DNA from: Comamonadaceae bacterium OS-4
GTDB taxonomy: Bacteria > Pseudomonadota > Gammaproteobacteria > Burkholderiales > Burkholderiaceae_C
DNA: 64,000 nt
Reading direction: 5' to 3'
Assembly: GCA_027924025.1 (NCBI GenBank)
Contig: AP026970.1
Coordinates: 2,378,501 to 2,442,500 of the forward strand
Shown here: one piece after another, positions 1 to 9,006 of the stretch
How the letters are laid out: each line of letters starts with the position of its first letter
How positions within the stretch are numbered: the first letter of the stretch is position 1
The notes under the pieces: generated by a model
Seen by the model: only the letters and a program-made list of their open reading frames with translations
Database searches by the model: none
Told to the model about the DNA's origin: nothing
Position numbers and translations under genes: made by a program

Positions 1-1161
1 TTTCTTTTCCATCTCTGTGATGAAGCGGTCAAACAGGTACCCGATATCGTGCGGACCCGGAGAGGCTTCAGGGTGCCCTTGGAAGCAAAACGCTGGTTTA
101 TCGGTGCGCTCCAGGCCTTGCAAGGTTCCGTCAAACAAACTGACGTGCGTGGCACGCAGGTTGGCAGGCAAGGTTTTTTCATCCACCGCAAAACCGTGGT
201 TTTGACTGGTGATAGACACTTGGCCGCTGTCGAGGTCTTTGACAGGATGGTTGGCACCGTGGTGACCAAACTTCATCTTGAAGGTTTTGGCACCGCTGGC
301 CAGCGCCATGATCTGATGACCCAAGCAAATACCGAAGGTCGGCGTGCCGGTCTCGATCAACTCTTTGGCTGCTGCAATGGCGTAATCGCAAGGCTCCGGG
401 TCACCGGGGCCGTTGGAGAGGAAAATACCGTTGGGGTTGAGCTTGAGCACATCGGCTGCTGGCGTTTGCGCCGGCACGACCGTGACCTTGCAACCTCGTT
501 GGGCCAACATGCGCAGGATGTTTTTCTTGACGCCGAAATCATAGGCCACCACATGGAACTTGGGAGCGGTTTGCTGGCCATAGCCTTGACCCAACGTCCA
601 CTCGGCTTCGGTCCAGCCGTAACTTTCTTGGCTGGAGACCACTTTGGCCAAATCCAGGCCAGCCATGCTGGGGGCGCCCTTGGCTGCAGCGACGGCTTTT
701 TCAATCGCCTCTTTGGTGACCGACTCGCCGACCGCCAGCGCCATGATGCAGCCGTTTTGCGCACCTTGGGTGCGCAGCTGACGGGTCAACTGCCGGGTAT
801 CGATGTTGGCAATCGCTACCGTGCCCTCAGCTACCAAGTACTCGGTCAGCGTTTGGGTTTTACGGAAATTGCTGGCCACTAGGGGCAGGTCTTTGATGAT
901 CAAACCAGCCGCAAAGACTTTGTGGGACTCCACGTCTTCGGGGTTGACACCGTAGTTGCCGATGTGGGGGTAAGTGAGGGTGACGATCTGCTGGCAGTAG
1001 CTAGGATCCGTGAGGATTTCCTGATAGCCGGTCATGGAGGTGTTGAACACCACCTCGCCGACCGTGGAGCCTGCGGCTCCAATGGAATTGCCAATGTAGA
1101 CCGTGCCGTCTGCGAGCGCCAGGATGGCGGGTGGGGTAGTTCCCTTGAGAGACAAAAGCAC
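1..1161 (-). CDS. carA: Carbamoyl-phosphate synthase small subunit (glutaminase), 3' end cut by the window
   Basis: Glutamine amidotransferase subunit that hydrolyses glutamine and passes ammonia to CarB for carbamoyl phosphate, which feeds arginine and pyrimidine synthesis. The minus frame is open for 387 codons up to base 1. The N-terminal CarA domain ([19 protein letters not shown]) is followed by a class I amidotransferase domain with the nucleophile elbow GICLGHQ (Cys about residue 279) and a C-terminal [10 protein letters not shown] segment carrying the catalytic His/Glu. The start is a GTG at 1161 with GGAG about six bases upstream. Only a few C-terminal codons are missing, since the family is about 380-390 residues. 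carB would be expected next, outside the window. Confidence 0.96.
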   Translation of the reverse strand, partial: MLLSLKGTTPPAILALADGTVYIGNSIGAAGSTVGEVVFNTSMTGYQEILTDPSYCQQIVTLTYPHIGNYGVNPEDVESHKVFAAGLIIKDLPLVASNFRKTQTLTEYLVAEGTVAIANIDTRQLTRQLRTQGAQNGCIMALAVGESVTKEAIEKAVAAAKGAPSMAGLDLAKVVSSQESYGWTEAEWTLGQGYGQQTAPKFHVVAYDFGVKKNILRMLAQRGCKVTVVPAQTPAADVLKLNPNGIFLSNGPGDPEPCDYAIAAAKELIETGTPTFGICLGHQIMALASGAKTFKMKFGHHGANHPVKDLDSGQVSITSQNHGFAVDEKTLPANLRATHVSLFDGTLQGLERTDKPAFCFQGHPEASPGPHDIGYLFDRFITEMEKK

Positions 1162-1311
1162 TGGTTTCTCCGAATGTTTTACGGGTACGCCCAAACGCGC
1201 TCAAGACAGGCTCTTGGCGGGTGCCGCGCAGGAGGTAAGTCCTTGCGGATGCTTTTTACGAGGGAATGTGCAGAGTTGCGCTTGGGACGGCTGTTTTCTG
1301 GAAAGCCTCTG

Positions 1312-1317
1312 ATTATA
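1312..1317 (-). promoter_or_regulatory. Candidate -10 box for carA
   Basis: A perfect TATAAT on the minus strand lies about 150 bases upstream of the carA GTG, in the gap after the rRNA methyltransferase gene. A -35 at 17 bases (CTGAAT) is weak. Transcription from here would give a leader of about 145 bases, long enough for pyrimidine- or arginine-responsive control, but I see no clear attenuator in it. Confidence 0.45.
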
Positions 1318-1342
1318 ACCGAGGGCAAACCCGAATTCAGTT

Positions 1343-2113
1343 TCAGGCAAGCTTCAAACTGCTGGCATGCAGGCAAATGGCTGCTGCTGCGGCCACATTT
1401 AGAGACTCCTCGCCTCCCGGCTGGCCAATGCGGGCAAAGACGGTGGCGCTCGCCATCAGAGCCTCAGAAACGCCCTGCCCTTCATGCCCCATCGCCCAAG
1501 CGCAGGGATGCGGCAAATCAAGTCGCTGCACCAAATCCCCTTGGTGTGAGCTGGTCACCACCAAGGGCACACGCAGGGCATCCAGGTCAGCCAATTCCAA
1601 GCCTTCCAGCAATTGCAGCCCGAAATGCGCACCCATGCCTGCGCGCAAAACTTTGGGGCTCCATAAAGCGGCAGCCCCTTTGAGCGCCAACACTTGGCGA
1701 AAGCCGAATGCGCCCGCGCTGCGCAAGATGGAGCCCACATTCCCCGCGTCTTGCACCCGGTCGAGGATGACGGTGGCGGCCTCGGGGTCAATCGCGGCAG
1801 CGACCGGCACATCGATCACAAAGCCCACACGGGCCGGCGACTCCAAGCCACTGATTTCACGGAACAACATATCCGGAATCACTACGATTTTGATAGCTGC
1901 TCGCGCATATTCGGCGGGGGCCAGAGGCCAAAATGACTCAGAAACCACCAACACTGCAGGCTGCACACCGCGGGTCAAGGCGGCGCCGCACAAGTGGTCT
2001 CCCTCGATCCAGAATCGCCCGGCTTTGCGATAGGCGGTGTTGTCGGTGCTGAGTTTCCGCAATTCTTTGAGAAGTGCGTTCTCACGGGAGCTGATGAATA
2101 CAGGTTCGGTCAT
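1343..2113 (-). CDS. TrmH/SpoU-family RNA 2'-O-methyltransferase
   Basis: SPOUT-class methyltransferase predicted to methylate a ribose in rRNA or tRNA using S-adenosylmethionine. The 256 residues hold an N-terminal substrate-binding part (ENALLKELRKL...FWIEGDHLC) and the three SpoU motifs in order: NVGSILRSA, GHEGQGVS and ESLNVAAAAAI. These form the trefoil knot and cofactor site. It starts with ATG at 2113 and follows rnhB by 6 bases, so it is probably the last gene of the long envelope/translation run. Residues around 60-80 (LAPAEYARAAIKIVV) are encoded by a copy of the dispersed repeat. It could be RlmB-like or TsnR-like; the exact target cannot be read from the sequence. Confidence 0.9.
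   Translation of the reverse strand: MTEPVFISSRENALLKELRKLSTDNTAYRKAGRFWIEGDHLCGAALTRGVQPAVLVVSESFWPLAPAEYARAAIKIVVIPDMLFREISGLESPARVGFVIDVPVAAAIDPEAATVILDRVQDAGNVGSILRSAGAFGFRQVLALKGAAALWSPKVLRAGMGAHFGLQLLEGLELADLDALRVPLVVTSSHQGDLVQRLDLPHPCAWAMGHEGQGVSEALMASATVFARIGQPGGEESLNVAAAAAICLHASSLKLA
1881..1935 (+). repeat. Dispersed ~55-bp repeat, copy A, inside the rRNA methyltransferase gene
   Basis: Core ATAGCTGCTCGCGCATATT followed by a CCAGAGGCCAAAATG tail. Over the 43 bases from ATAGC I count 33 identities with the intergenic copy at 41254-41299. It is read antisense in the methyltransferase frame as LAPAEYARAAIKIVV without breaking the gene. Confidence 0.75.
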
Positions 2114-2119
2114 AGCGGT

Positions 2120-2755
2120 TTACAGCACCCGGGTGACCGGCGCAAAAGTTTTACGGTGCGCGGGACACGCACCATGGGCCTCAAGGGCGGCAAGATGCAC
2201 CGCGGTCCCGTAGCCTTTGTGGGCGGCGAAGCCGTACTGGGGATACTGAGCGTCCAGCTCAGCGCACCAGCGATCACGGGTCACCTTGGCGAGGATGGAG
2301 GCGGCTGAAATCGCAGGCACGGTTGCATCCCCTTTGACGATCGCCTCAGCCAAAACATCAAGGACCGGCAAGCGGTTGCCGTCGACCAGCACTTTGGCAG
2401 GTTTCAGGCGCAAGCCCTCCACCGCACGGCGCATGGCCAGCAAGGTGGCTTGGAGGATATTGATTTCATCGATCTCCTCGACGGAGGCCTGTGCAATCGA
2501 GCAGCACAGCGCCTTGGCGCGGATTTCGTCAAACAGCTTTTCGCGACGCGCTGCCGTCAGTTTTTTAGAGTCATTTAGCCCGGCGATAGGACGCAAGTCA
2601 TCCAGAATGACTGCCGCGGCGACCACAGGCCCAGCCAGCGGACCACGGCCGGCCTCATCCACACCAGCTATGAGCCCGGGCAGGTCCCAACTGAAGGCCA
2701 CTTGCTGCACCCCGGGCACAGCAACTTTAGCTTTGGAGGACTTTTTCGATGGCAT
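2120..2755 (-). CDS. rnhB: Ribonuclease HII
   Basis: Removes ribonucleotides misincorporated in DNA and RNA primers by cutting the RNA strand of RNA-DNA hybrids in the cytoplasm. The sequence shows the signature [15 protein letters not shown] with the metal-binding Asp-Glu pair, NDSKKL, the acidic residue in LVDGNRLP and [14 protein letters not shown] chose the ATG at 2755 (211 aa); a GTG at 2779 would add eight residues. Either start overlaps the 3' end of lpxB, so translation is probably coupled. The final position behind lpxA-lpxB is the usual arrangement in beta- and gammaproteobacteria. Confidence 0.95.
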   Translation of the reverse strand: MPSKKSSKAKVAVPGVQQVAFSWDLPGLIAGVDEAGRGPLAGPVVAAAVILDDLRPIAGLNDSKKLTAARREKLFDEIRAKALCCSIAQASVEEIDEINILQATLLAMRRAVEGLRLKPAKVLVDGNRLPVLDVLAEAIVKGDATVPAISAASILAKVTRDRWCAELDAQYPQYGFAAHKGYGTAVHLAALEAHGACPAHRKTFAPVTRVL

Positions 2756-3908
2756 CGGTCGCAAGGGTAGCGGTGTCACGCCGCAAATCAGTGTGCAGCG
2801 CGCGGAAAGTAGATTGGAGGGCCGCGATTTTGGCAGGCTCGCTGCGCGCCGCGTCCAGCCACTGCAGCGTGGCCTGCGCCAATGCAGCAGGGGTTGCGTC
2901 GTCTTGCAGGAACTCTGGCACCACGAAATCCCGGCACAAAATATTGGGCAGGCCCACCCACGGCTGCAGGCGTTTGCGCTGCATGATTTGCCACGACAAC
3001 CAGGACATGTGGTAGCCGATCACCATGGGCCGCTTAAACAGAGCGGCCTCCAGGGTGGCGGTACCGCTGGCAATCAAGGTGACGTCGCAGGCGGCCAAGG
3101 CCGTGTGGCTCTGACCAGTCAACAACTGCAAGCGGCTGCCGATTCCGCTGCGCTCTGCAATAGCGGTGATTTCGGGCAACAAGCCGGGCACGGCAGGCAC
3201 TATAAATTTAATAGCAGCTCGCGCATTCAGCATGAGGGCTGCAGCCTTAAAGAATCGCAAGGCGAGGTGTCGGATCTCGGATTGGCGGCTACCCGGCAAG
3301 ATAGCCACCACCTCATCTTCCGGCTGCAAGCCCAAAGCGTGTCGTGCGGCGGCTTTGTCAGGCTCCATAGGAATGACGTTCGCCAGCGGGTGCCCCACAT
3401 AGGTAGACGCTATGCCGTGCGACGCCAACAGTGCAGGCTCGAAAGGAAAGATGCACAGCACATGGTCTGTGCTCTCGCGGAGCTTTTCCACCCGCTCCGG
3501 CCGCCAGGCCCAGATCGAGGGACAAACGAAATGCACCGTTTTGACACCGTGCTGTTTGAGCCGGGCTTCGAGGGTCAGGTTGAAATCCGGGGCATCGACA
3601 CCGATGAATACATCCGGCTTGTCCGCCAGCAATCGATCACCCAAGGATGCACGAATCCCCACGATCTCGCGGTAGCGCCGCAGCAACTCCCAGCTGAATC
3701 CGTGTACCGCCAATTTGTGGTGCGGCCACCAGGCGTCGAAGCCTTGCTTGGCCATCTGCGGGCCGCCGATTCCGCCCGACGTGGCGGCAGGCCAGCGTGC
3801 ACGCATGCCGGCAAGCAGCAAGCCCGCTAGCAGATCGCCGGAAGCCTCGCCCGCAACGAGCGCGAGGGATGGCTCTGAACCGGGGGACGTACTCCTCGCC
3901 ATGGCCAT
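2727..3908 (-). CDS. lpxB: Lipid-A-disaccharide synthase
   Basis: Glycosyltransferase (GT19) that joins UDP-2,3-diacylglucosamine and lipid X into the lipid A disaccharide at the inner face of the cytoplasmic membrane. The 393 residues match the family length. Markers are [12 protein letters not shown] near the N-terminus, [22 protein letters not shown] and the nucleotide-site region [14 protein letters not shown] at 3908 is used here; a second ATG lies two codons in. It sits 16 bases after lpxA. Residues [11 protein letters not shown] are encoded by a dispersed-repeat copy, yet this stretch has the same length as I recall for E. coli LpxB. Confidence 0.96.
   Translation of the reverse strand: MAMARSTSPGSEPSLALVAGEASGDLLAGLLLAGMRARWPAATSGGIGGPQMAKQGFDAWWPHHKLAVHGFSWELLRRYREIVGIRASLGDRLLADKPDVFIGVDAPDFNLTLEARLKQHGVKTVHFVCPSIWAWRPERVEKLRESTDHVLCIFPFEPALLASHGIASTYVGHPLANVIPMEPDKAAARHALGLQPEDEVVAILPGSRQSEIRHLALRFFKAAALMLNARAAIKFIVPAVPGLLPEITAIAERSGIGSRLQLLTGQSHTALAACDVTLIASGTATLEAALFKRPMVIGYHMSWLSWQIMQRKRLQPWVGLPNILCRDFVVPEFLQDDATPAALAQATLQWLDAARSEPAKIAALQSTFRALHTDLRRDTATLATDAIEKVLQS
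3199..3246 (+). repeat. Dispersed repeat, copy B, inside lpxB
   Basis: Shows CTATAAATTTAATAGC followed by GCTCGCGCATTC and CATGAGGGC, matching the repeat core with a diverged 3' half. On the minus strand it encodes [10 protein letters not shown] in LpxB, using the same reading frame as copies A and D. Confidence 0.6.
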
Positions 3909-3924
3909 CCAGCAAAAAACGCGC

Positions 3925-4719
3925 TCAGCGCACGATACCGCGCTGAGCGGACACGCCAGCGAGGAAGGTGTTCATCATGGCGACGTCCGGGGCCGTTTCA
4001 GGGCGTTCTTCGGCCATGAGCGCGATGCGTTCCTTGGCTTGCTCTAGCGTAAGGTCATCGCGGTAGAGCGCTTTGTGGATCGCTTTGATGCCCGAGATAC
4101 GCTCCGGCGTCCAACCCCGGCGGCGCAAACCTTCAAAGTTCATCGACCGCGCAGCGGCCGGTTGCCCTTGGCACATCACGAACGGCGGCAAATCGGCAAA
4201 CAACAACGAGCACATAGCGCTCATGCTGTGCGCGCCCAAACGCACGAACTGGTGGACCACGGTAAACCCACCGAGAATGACCCAATCGTCCACGTGCACA
4301 TGACCTGCCAACTGGGAGTTGTTGGCGAAGATCACGTGATTGCCCACTACACAGTCGTGTGCAAGGTGCACATAAGCCATGATCCAGTTGTCATTGCCCA
4401 CGCGGGTCACACCGGCATCGCCCGGCGAACCGATATTGAAGGTGCAAAACTCGCGAATCGTGTTGCGGTCACCAATCACCAGTTCGCAAGGCTCACCCGC
4501 ATATTTCTTGTCTTGCGGGATCGCGCCCAAAGAGTTGAACTGAAAGATCCGGTTGTCTTGCCCGATCGTGGTGTGCCCCTCAATCACGCAATGCGGGCCG
4601 ACCGTCGTGCCGGCACCGATACGCACATGCGGGCCGATCACAGTGTATGGACCGACGGTGACCGAGCTGTCGAGCTCAGCACCGGGCGAAACGATGGCGG
4701 TGGGATGTACGTTTGACAC
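3925..4719 (-). CDS. lpxA: Acyl-ACP--UDP-N-acetylglucosamine O-acyltransferase
   Basis: First committed step of lipid A synthesis: transfers a 3-hydroxyacyl chain from ACP to the 3-OH of UDP-GlcNAc. The protein has 264 residues with a left-handed beta-helix of hexapeptide repeats over roughly the first 190 and a helical C-terminal domain. The catalytic histidine lies in VHLAHDC (His121, equivalent to His125 in E. coli). The start is a GTG at 4719, nine bases after the fabZ stop, with an AAGGG upstream. Tight packing with fabZ and lpxB fits one transcript. Confidence 0.97.
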   Translation of the reverse strand: MSNVHPTAIVSPGAELDSSVTVGPYTVIGPHVRIGAGTTVGPHCVIEGHTTIGQDNRIFQFNSLGAIPQDKKYAGEPCELVIGDRNTIREFCTFNIGSPGDAGVTRVGNDNWIMAYVHLAHDCVVGNHVIFANNSQLAGHVHVDDWVILGGFTVVHQFVRLGAHSMSAMCSLLFADLPPFVMCQGQPAAARSMNFEGLRRRGWTPERISGIKAIHKALYRDDLTLEQAKERIALMAEERPETAPDVAMMNTFLAGVSAQRGIVR

Positions 4720-4728
4720 GTCCAGCCC

Positions 4729-5169
4729 TTAGCTGATGGCGCGCATGGCGCAGGTCAACTCGGCCTCGCAGGCCAACTCATCCCCGACCATGGCACTGGC
4801 TTTGAATTTAAAGATTCCGGCTTTCATACGCAGCATTTCCACGTTGAGCGTGAGCTGGTCGCCCGGCTCCACCGGGCGCTTGAAGCGGGCGCCGTCGATC
4901 CCTGCAAAGTAGTAGACCATCTGGTCGTTAGGAGAGGTATCCAGCGCATCGAAAGCCAGCAAGGCAGCCGCTTGGGCCAGTGCTTCTAACATCAGCACCC
5001 CCGGCATCACGGGGCGGTGAGGGAAATGCCCCTCAAAAAACGGCTCATTGATCGTGACGTTCTTCAGCGCTTTGATGGTTTTGCCTTTGTCCAACTCAAG
5101 CACGCGATCCACCAACAAAAAGGGATAGCGGTGGGGCAATTGCTTCAAAATTTTATGGATATCCATCAT
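4729..5169 (-). CDS. fabZ: 3-hydroxyacyl-ACP dehydratase
   Basis: Dehydrates 3-hydroxyacyl-ACP to trans-2-enoyl-ACP in type II fatty acid synthesis. It competes with LpxA and LpxD for 3-hydroxyacyl-ACP, so its place between them links membrane lipid and lipid A supply. The 146-residue hot-dog fold carries the signature [20 protein letters not shown] with the catalytic His near residue 48 and Glu near residue 62. The ATG at 5169 overlaps the lpxD stop by four bases, indicating coupled translation. Confidence 0.97.
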   Translation of the reverse strand: MMDIHKILKQLPHRYPFLLVDRVLELDKGKTIKALKNVTINEPFFEGHFPHRPVMPGVLMLEALAQAAALLAFDALDTSPNDQMVYYFAGIDGARFKRPVEPGDQLTLNVEMLRMKAGIFKFKASAMVGDELACEAELTCAMRAIS

Positions 5170-6170
5170 GGCTTCTTCTCTTTTTCCAAGGTTTTAATTC
5201 GATCGCGCAGGCTGTGCAGTTGCTTCAATGAAGCCGCATTGCGCTCCCAATTGGCGTTTTCATCCAGCGGGAATATCCCCGTGTATTGGCCCGGCTTGTG
5301 TATCGACTTGCTGACGACGGTAGCTGCAGAAACATGCACGCCTGACGCCAAAGACAAATGGCCGAGGATGATCGCCCCCCCGCCCACGGTACAGCCGGAG
5401 CCGATAGTGGCAGATCCGGCAACGCCAACGCAACCCGCCATTGCCGTGTGTGCACCGATGCGGACGTTGTGGCCAATCTGAATCAGGTTGTCCAGCTTGA
5501 CCCCGTCCTCGATCACCGTGTCTTGCAAGGCGCCACGATCGATACAGGTATTGGCACCGATTTCTACGTCATTGCCAATTCTGACAGCGCCCAATTGCTC
5601 AATTTTTTCCCAGCGAGCACCGTCAGGGGCAAAGCCAAAACCATCAGCACCAATGACCACGCCCGAATGCACGATACAACGATCACCAATCTGGCAATCC
5701 TCGCCTAATGTGACCCGTGACTTCAGTATCGTGTGTTCGCCAACACGAGCACCCGCCTCGATGACGCACAAAGGGCCGATGCGGGCTGTTGCCGCAATAT
5801 GGGCCTCCGGGTGCACCACTGCACTGGGGTGAACCATCGGCTCGTTACCGATGGGGCGTGCTGTTAGCTGCCGCCAAAGCTGCGTCAACCGGGCGAAATA
5901 CAGATAAGGATTGGGCGTGACGATGCACGGACCGCGACGAGCGCCGTCAGCCGCCATGGCCGGGCTCACGATCACGCAGCCTGCCCGACTCAGAGACAGC
6001 TGTTGCTGGTATTTCGGGTTACTGAGGAAGCTGATGTCTTGCGCCGTGGCTGACTCCAGAGGCGCAAGGCCTGAAATCATGACATCGCCTGGACCGATAA
6101 GCTCTCCACCAAGGTTCAATACCAAGGAGGAAAGCGAATGGGAACTCACATGAGATAACGCTTGCGACAA
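5166..6170 (-). CDS. lpxD: UDP-3-O-(3-hydroxyacyl)glucosamine N-acyltransferase
   Basis: Third lipid A enzyme, adding the N-linked 3-hydroxyacyl chain. The 334 residues comprise a uridine-binding N-terminal domain (about 1-110, including [10 protein letters not shown]), a hexapeptide-repeat beta-helix with [12 protein letters not shown] and [11 protein letters not shown], and the catalytic His in LIQIGHNV, ending in a helical tail. The longest frame begins at a TTG at 6170; a GTG at 6149 would drop seven residues. No good ribosome binding site is visible, so the start is uncertain. The gene lies three bases after skp. Confidence 0.95.
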   Translation of the reverse strand: MSQALSHVSSHSLSSLVLNLGGELIGPGDVMISGLAPLESATAQDISFLSNPKYQQQLSLSRAGCVIVSPAMAADGARRGPCIVTPNPYLYFARLTQLWRQLTARPIGNEPMVHPSAVVHPEAHIAATARIGPLCVIEAGARVGEHTILKSRVTLGEDCQIGDRCIVHSGVVIGADGFGFAPDGARWEKIEQLGAVRIGNDVEIGANTCIDRGALQDTVIEDGVKLDNLIQIGHNVRIGAHTAMAGCVGVAGSATIGSGCTVGGGAIILGHLSLASGVHVSAATVVSKSIHKPGQYTGIFPLDENANWERNAASLKQLHSLRDRIKTLEKEKKP

Positions 6171-6173
6171 AGT

Positions 6174-6683
6174 TTATTTGGCGCTTTGGTTGAGGATTTT
6201 CAGTACCTTCTCGGTGATGTCATGACGTGGGCTGCTGTAGACCACTTCTTGAATCACGATGTCGTACTTTTCGTCCGTAGCAACTTGTTTCACTGCCTTA
6301 TTCGCCTTGTCCAAGACTTGTTGCAACTCTTCATTGCGACGGCCATTCAAGTCTTCTTGGAATTCACGCTGCTTGCGCTGGAAATCGCGATTTTGCTCGG
6401 CAAACTCTTTCTGGCGTGTGGTCCGCTGAGCCTCGGACATAGCGGGCGCGTCACGCTCGAACTTGTCGCTCATAGACTTCAGCGACTGCTGAACGTCCGC
6501 GAGATCTTTCTGGCGCTTGGAAAACTCAGCCTCCAACTTCGCCTGTGCGGCCTTCGCTGGCGCAGACTCTGTCGTAATACGTTGTGTATTGATGTAACCG
6601 ACCTTGGACTCTTGGGCAAAACCGCTGGTGGCCGTCAAAGCCATCGCAGCCACCAACGCCCATTTGATTTGTGCTGTTTTCAT
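6174..6683 (-). CDS. skp: Periplasmic OmpH/Skp-family chaperone
   Basis: Holdase that binds unfolded outer-membrane proteins in the periplasm and passes them to the BAM complex. The 169 residues start with a signal peptide ending near SGFAQE (about residues 1-24), followed by a long charged, coiled-coil-rich region typical of the Skp tentacles (roughly 45-130). The ATG overlaps the bamA stop by one base (TAATG), and no ribosome binding site is evident, so translation is probably coupled to bamA. The [11 protein letters not shown] order is conserved in proteobacteria. Confidence 0.93.
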   Translation of the reverse strand: MKTAQIKWALVAAMALTATSGFAQESKVGYINTQRITTESAPAKAAQAKLEAEFSKRQKDLADVQQSLKSMSDKFERDAPAMSEAQRTTRQKEFAEQNRDFQRKQREFQEDLNGRRNEELQQVLDKANKAVKQVATDEKYDIVIQEVVYSSPRHDITEKVLKILNQSAK

Positions 6684-8980
6684 TAAAAAGTGGTTCCAAT
6701 TTGAAATTGAATGGACTGCATTTTATCTGCGTCAAATTTAGACAATGGCCGGGCAAAAGCCAAACGCAAAGGGCCAACCGGTGAAATCCAACTGATACCC
6801 ACGCCGAAAGAAGCACGCATTTCAGAGAGCTGAATGGCCTCATTGGGCGCGTAGATGCCACCCGCGTCGACGAAGGCAAAGCCGCGCAAGGTACGGTCAT
6901 TCCCGCCACCGGGCAAGGGAGACAAAAGCTCCGCGTTGAAAACTACTTTCTTCGCACCGCCTGTCGCAGTCAACGAAGCGGCTCGTTGAGCTGCTGTCGT
7001 GAGACTTCCCTGCTCGAAGCCACGGACCGAGCCGAGTCCACCCAGGTAGTAGTTTTTAAAAATCGGGTAAGAGCCAGAACCGGTCGCAGCTCCGATGGAC
7101 AACTCACTATTGAAAGCTGCGGTCACTCTGCGGGTAACGGGTACAAATTGCTGGTACTGCGCCGTTCCGCGAACGTATCGCATGTCACCGCCCACACTCC
7201 ATTCACCATTGGTGCGAATCACTCGGCCGGTACTGGGCACCAATGCACTGTCACGGGTGTCACGCGACCAACCTATCGTCACAGGTACCGCGGTTGCGCT
7301 GTAACCAAACTCATTGGCATAGTCTTGATAGACCGTGGGCAAAAGCGTGCCGGGGATGATGCGCGTCTTGTCCACACCCAATCCAAAAAACACGGTGTCT
7401 GAATCGGAAAATGGAACCCCAAAACGGACACCGATACCAGTAGTCTCTATCGCGTAGGTGGACGCATCGTCGTAAGGCCGCGAAGTCCGCTGATACAGAT
7501 CAAAGGTTCGCGACACACCGTCATCCGTAAAGTACGGATCTGAAGTGCTGAGCACTACAGTGCGGTTGGACTTGCTCGTATTGACTTCAATGCCGAGGGA
7601 ATTGCCGGACCCGAAAGCATTCTCTTGTTTAAATCCGAAAGACAGTCCCAAGCCGTCAGCGCTCGAAATACCTGCTCCCAAACTGATGCTTCCTGTGGGC
7701 TTCTCCACCACAGAAATGGTGAGGTCTACCTGATCGGGGGCACCTGCTACCTCTTGGGTTTCAATCCCCACATTGGTGAAGTAGCCCAAACGATCAACGC
7801 GGTTTCGGGACAAGCGAATTTTTTCACCGTCATACCAAGCGGCTTCAAGCTGACGGAATTCGCGGCGAATCACTTCGTCGCGAGTCCGGTCGTTACCCGC
7901 AACATTGATACGCCGCACGTATACACGGCGTGATGGCTCGCCCACAAGTGTGATTTCCACGCGATTGGTGGTGCGATCAATTTCTGTGCGAGCCTCAGCA
8001 CGAGCGAAGGCATAACCAAAATTCGCGAAATAATCAGTAAACGCCTTTGTTGTCTGAGCCACGTCTGTGGCGTTGTAAGGCTCACCCGCCTTGATCGTTA
8101 CCAAGGACTGAAATTCAGCTTCCTTACCCAAAAAATTGCCAGCCAGCTTGATGTTGGATACCGCGAATTGCTCTCCTTCGGTCATGCTGAGCGTGATCGC
8201 AATGTCTTTTTTGTCCGGGGAGATGGCCACTTGGGTAGAGTCCACCTTGAACTCCAAAAAACCACGCGCCAAATAATATGAACGGAGTGTCTCTACATCC
8301 GCGTTCAATTTGGTACGCGTGTACCGGTTGGATTTGGTGTACCAACTCAGCCAATTACCCGTGTCTGAATCGAAAAGACCACGCAGCGTGCTCGAAGAAA
8401 ACGATTTATTGCCAACGAACGAAATCTCGCTGATTTTGGCAACTTCACCTTCAGTGACAGCAAAGCTTACGTTCACACGATTGCGCTCAATCGGCGTGAC
8501 TGTGGTCACAATTTCTACGGCGTACATGCTCTTGCTGATGTACTGCCGTTTCAACTCCTGCTCTGCACGGTCAACAAGCGCCTTGTCAAAGGGGCGGCCA
8601 TCCGACAGCCCAATATCGCGCAAGGCGCGTTTGAGTACATCCTTGTCGAACTCCCTATTTCCAGAGAAATCGACGTCCGCCACGTTGGGACGCTCTTCGA
8701 CAATCACAACGACTACGCCATTGTTACTCTCAATGCGCACGTCCTTAAACAAACCCAAGGCGAACAACGCCCGGATGGACGCCGCTGCCTTTTCATCGGT
8801 ATAGGTGTCCCCCACGCGGACCGGGATAGACGCAAAAACGGTACCTGCCTCGACACGCTGCAAGCCCTCGACACGGATGTCTTTCACCGGAAAAGGGTCG
8901 ATGGCCCAGGCATTTTGGATCAGGAACGCCAAAAGACCACCCACGGCCGCAAAACGGACCTTGCGGCTGCTTGATTTCAT
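6683..8980 (-). CDS. bamA: Outer membrane protein assembly factor BamA
   Basis: Central subunit of the machine that folds beta-barrel proteins into the outer membrane. The 765 residues show a signal peptide (ending at AWA, then IDPFPVKDIRVEGLQR), five POTRA domains over about residues 25-420 and a C-terminal 16-strand Omp85 barrel. Barrel markers are VRGF (GGLGSVRGFE) and the terminal aromatic signal QFQIGTTF. I give the ATG at 8980. However, GGAG lies seven bases before an in-frame TTG at 8989, so the true start may be that TTG, adding three residues. It follows rseP by 26 bases. Confidence 0.97.
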   Translation of the reverse strand: MKSSSRKVRFAAVGGLLAFLIQNAWAIDPFPVKDIRVEGLQRVEAGTVFASIPVRVGDTYTDEKAAASIRALFALGLFKDVRIESNNGVVVVIVEERPNVADVDFSGNREFDKDVLKRALRDIGLSDGRPFDKALVDRAEQELKRQYISKSMYAVEIVTTVTPIERNRVNVSFAVTEGEVAKISEISFVGNKSFSSSTLRGLFDSDTGNWLSWYTKSNRYTRTKLNADVETLRSYYLARGFLEFKVDSTQVAISPDKKDIAITLSMTEGEQFAVSNIKLAGNFLGKEAEFQSLVTIKAGEPYNATDVAQTTKAFTDYFANFGYAFARAEARTEIDRTTNRVEITLVGEPSRRVYVRRINVAGNDRTRDEVIRREFRQLEAAWYDGEKIRLSRNRVDRLGYFTNVGIETQEVAGAPDQVDLTISVVEKPTGSISLGAGISSADGLGLSFGFKQENAFGSGNSLGIEVNTSKSNRTVVLSTSDPYFTDDGVSRTFDLYQRTSRPYDDASTYAIETTGIGVRFGVPFSDSDTVFFGLGVDKTRIIPGTLLPTVYQDYANEFGYSATAVPVTIGWSRDTRDSALVPSTGRVIRTNGEWSVGGDMRYVRGTAQYQQFVPVTRRVTAAFNSELSIGAATGSGSYPIFKNYYLGGLGSVRGFEQGSLTTAAQRAASLTATGGAKKVVFNAELLSPLPGGGNDRTLRGFAFVDAGGIYAPNEAIQLSEMRASFGVGISWISPVGPLRLAFARPLSKFDADKMQSIQFQIGTTF

Positions 8981-9006
8981 TAATTTCAATTTGAATCTCC
9001 GAGGGT

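Noticed and set aside
49..882. 277-codon plus-strand open frame over carA
   Set aside because: It is a shadow of carA, whose minus-strand product has all CarA motifs.
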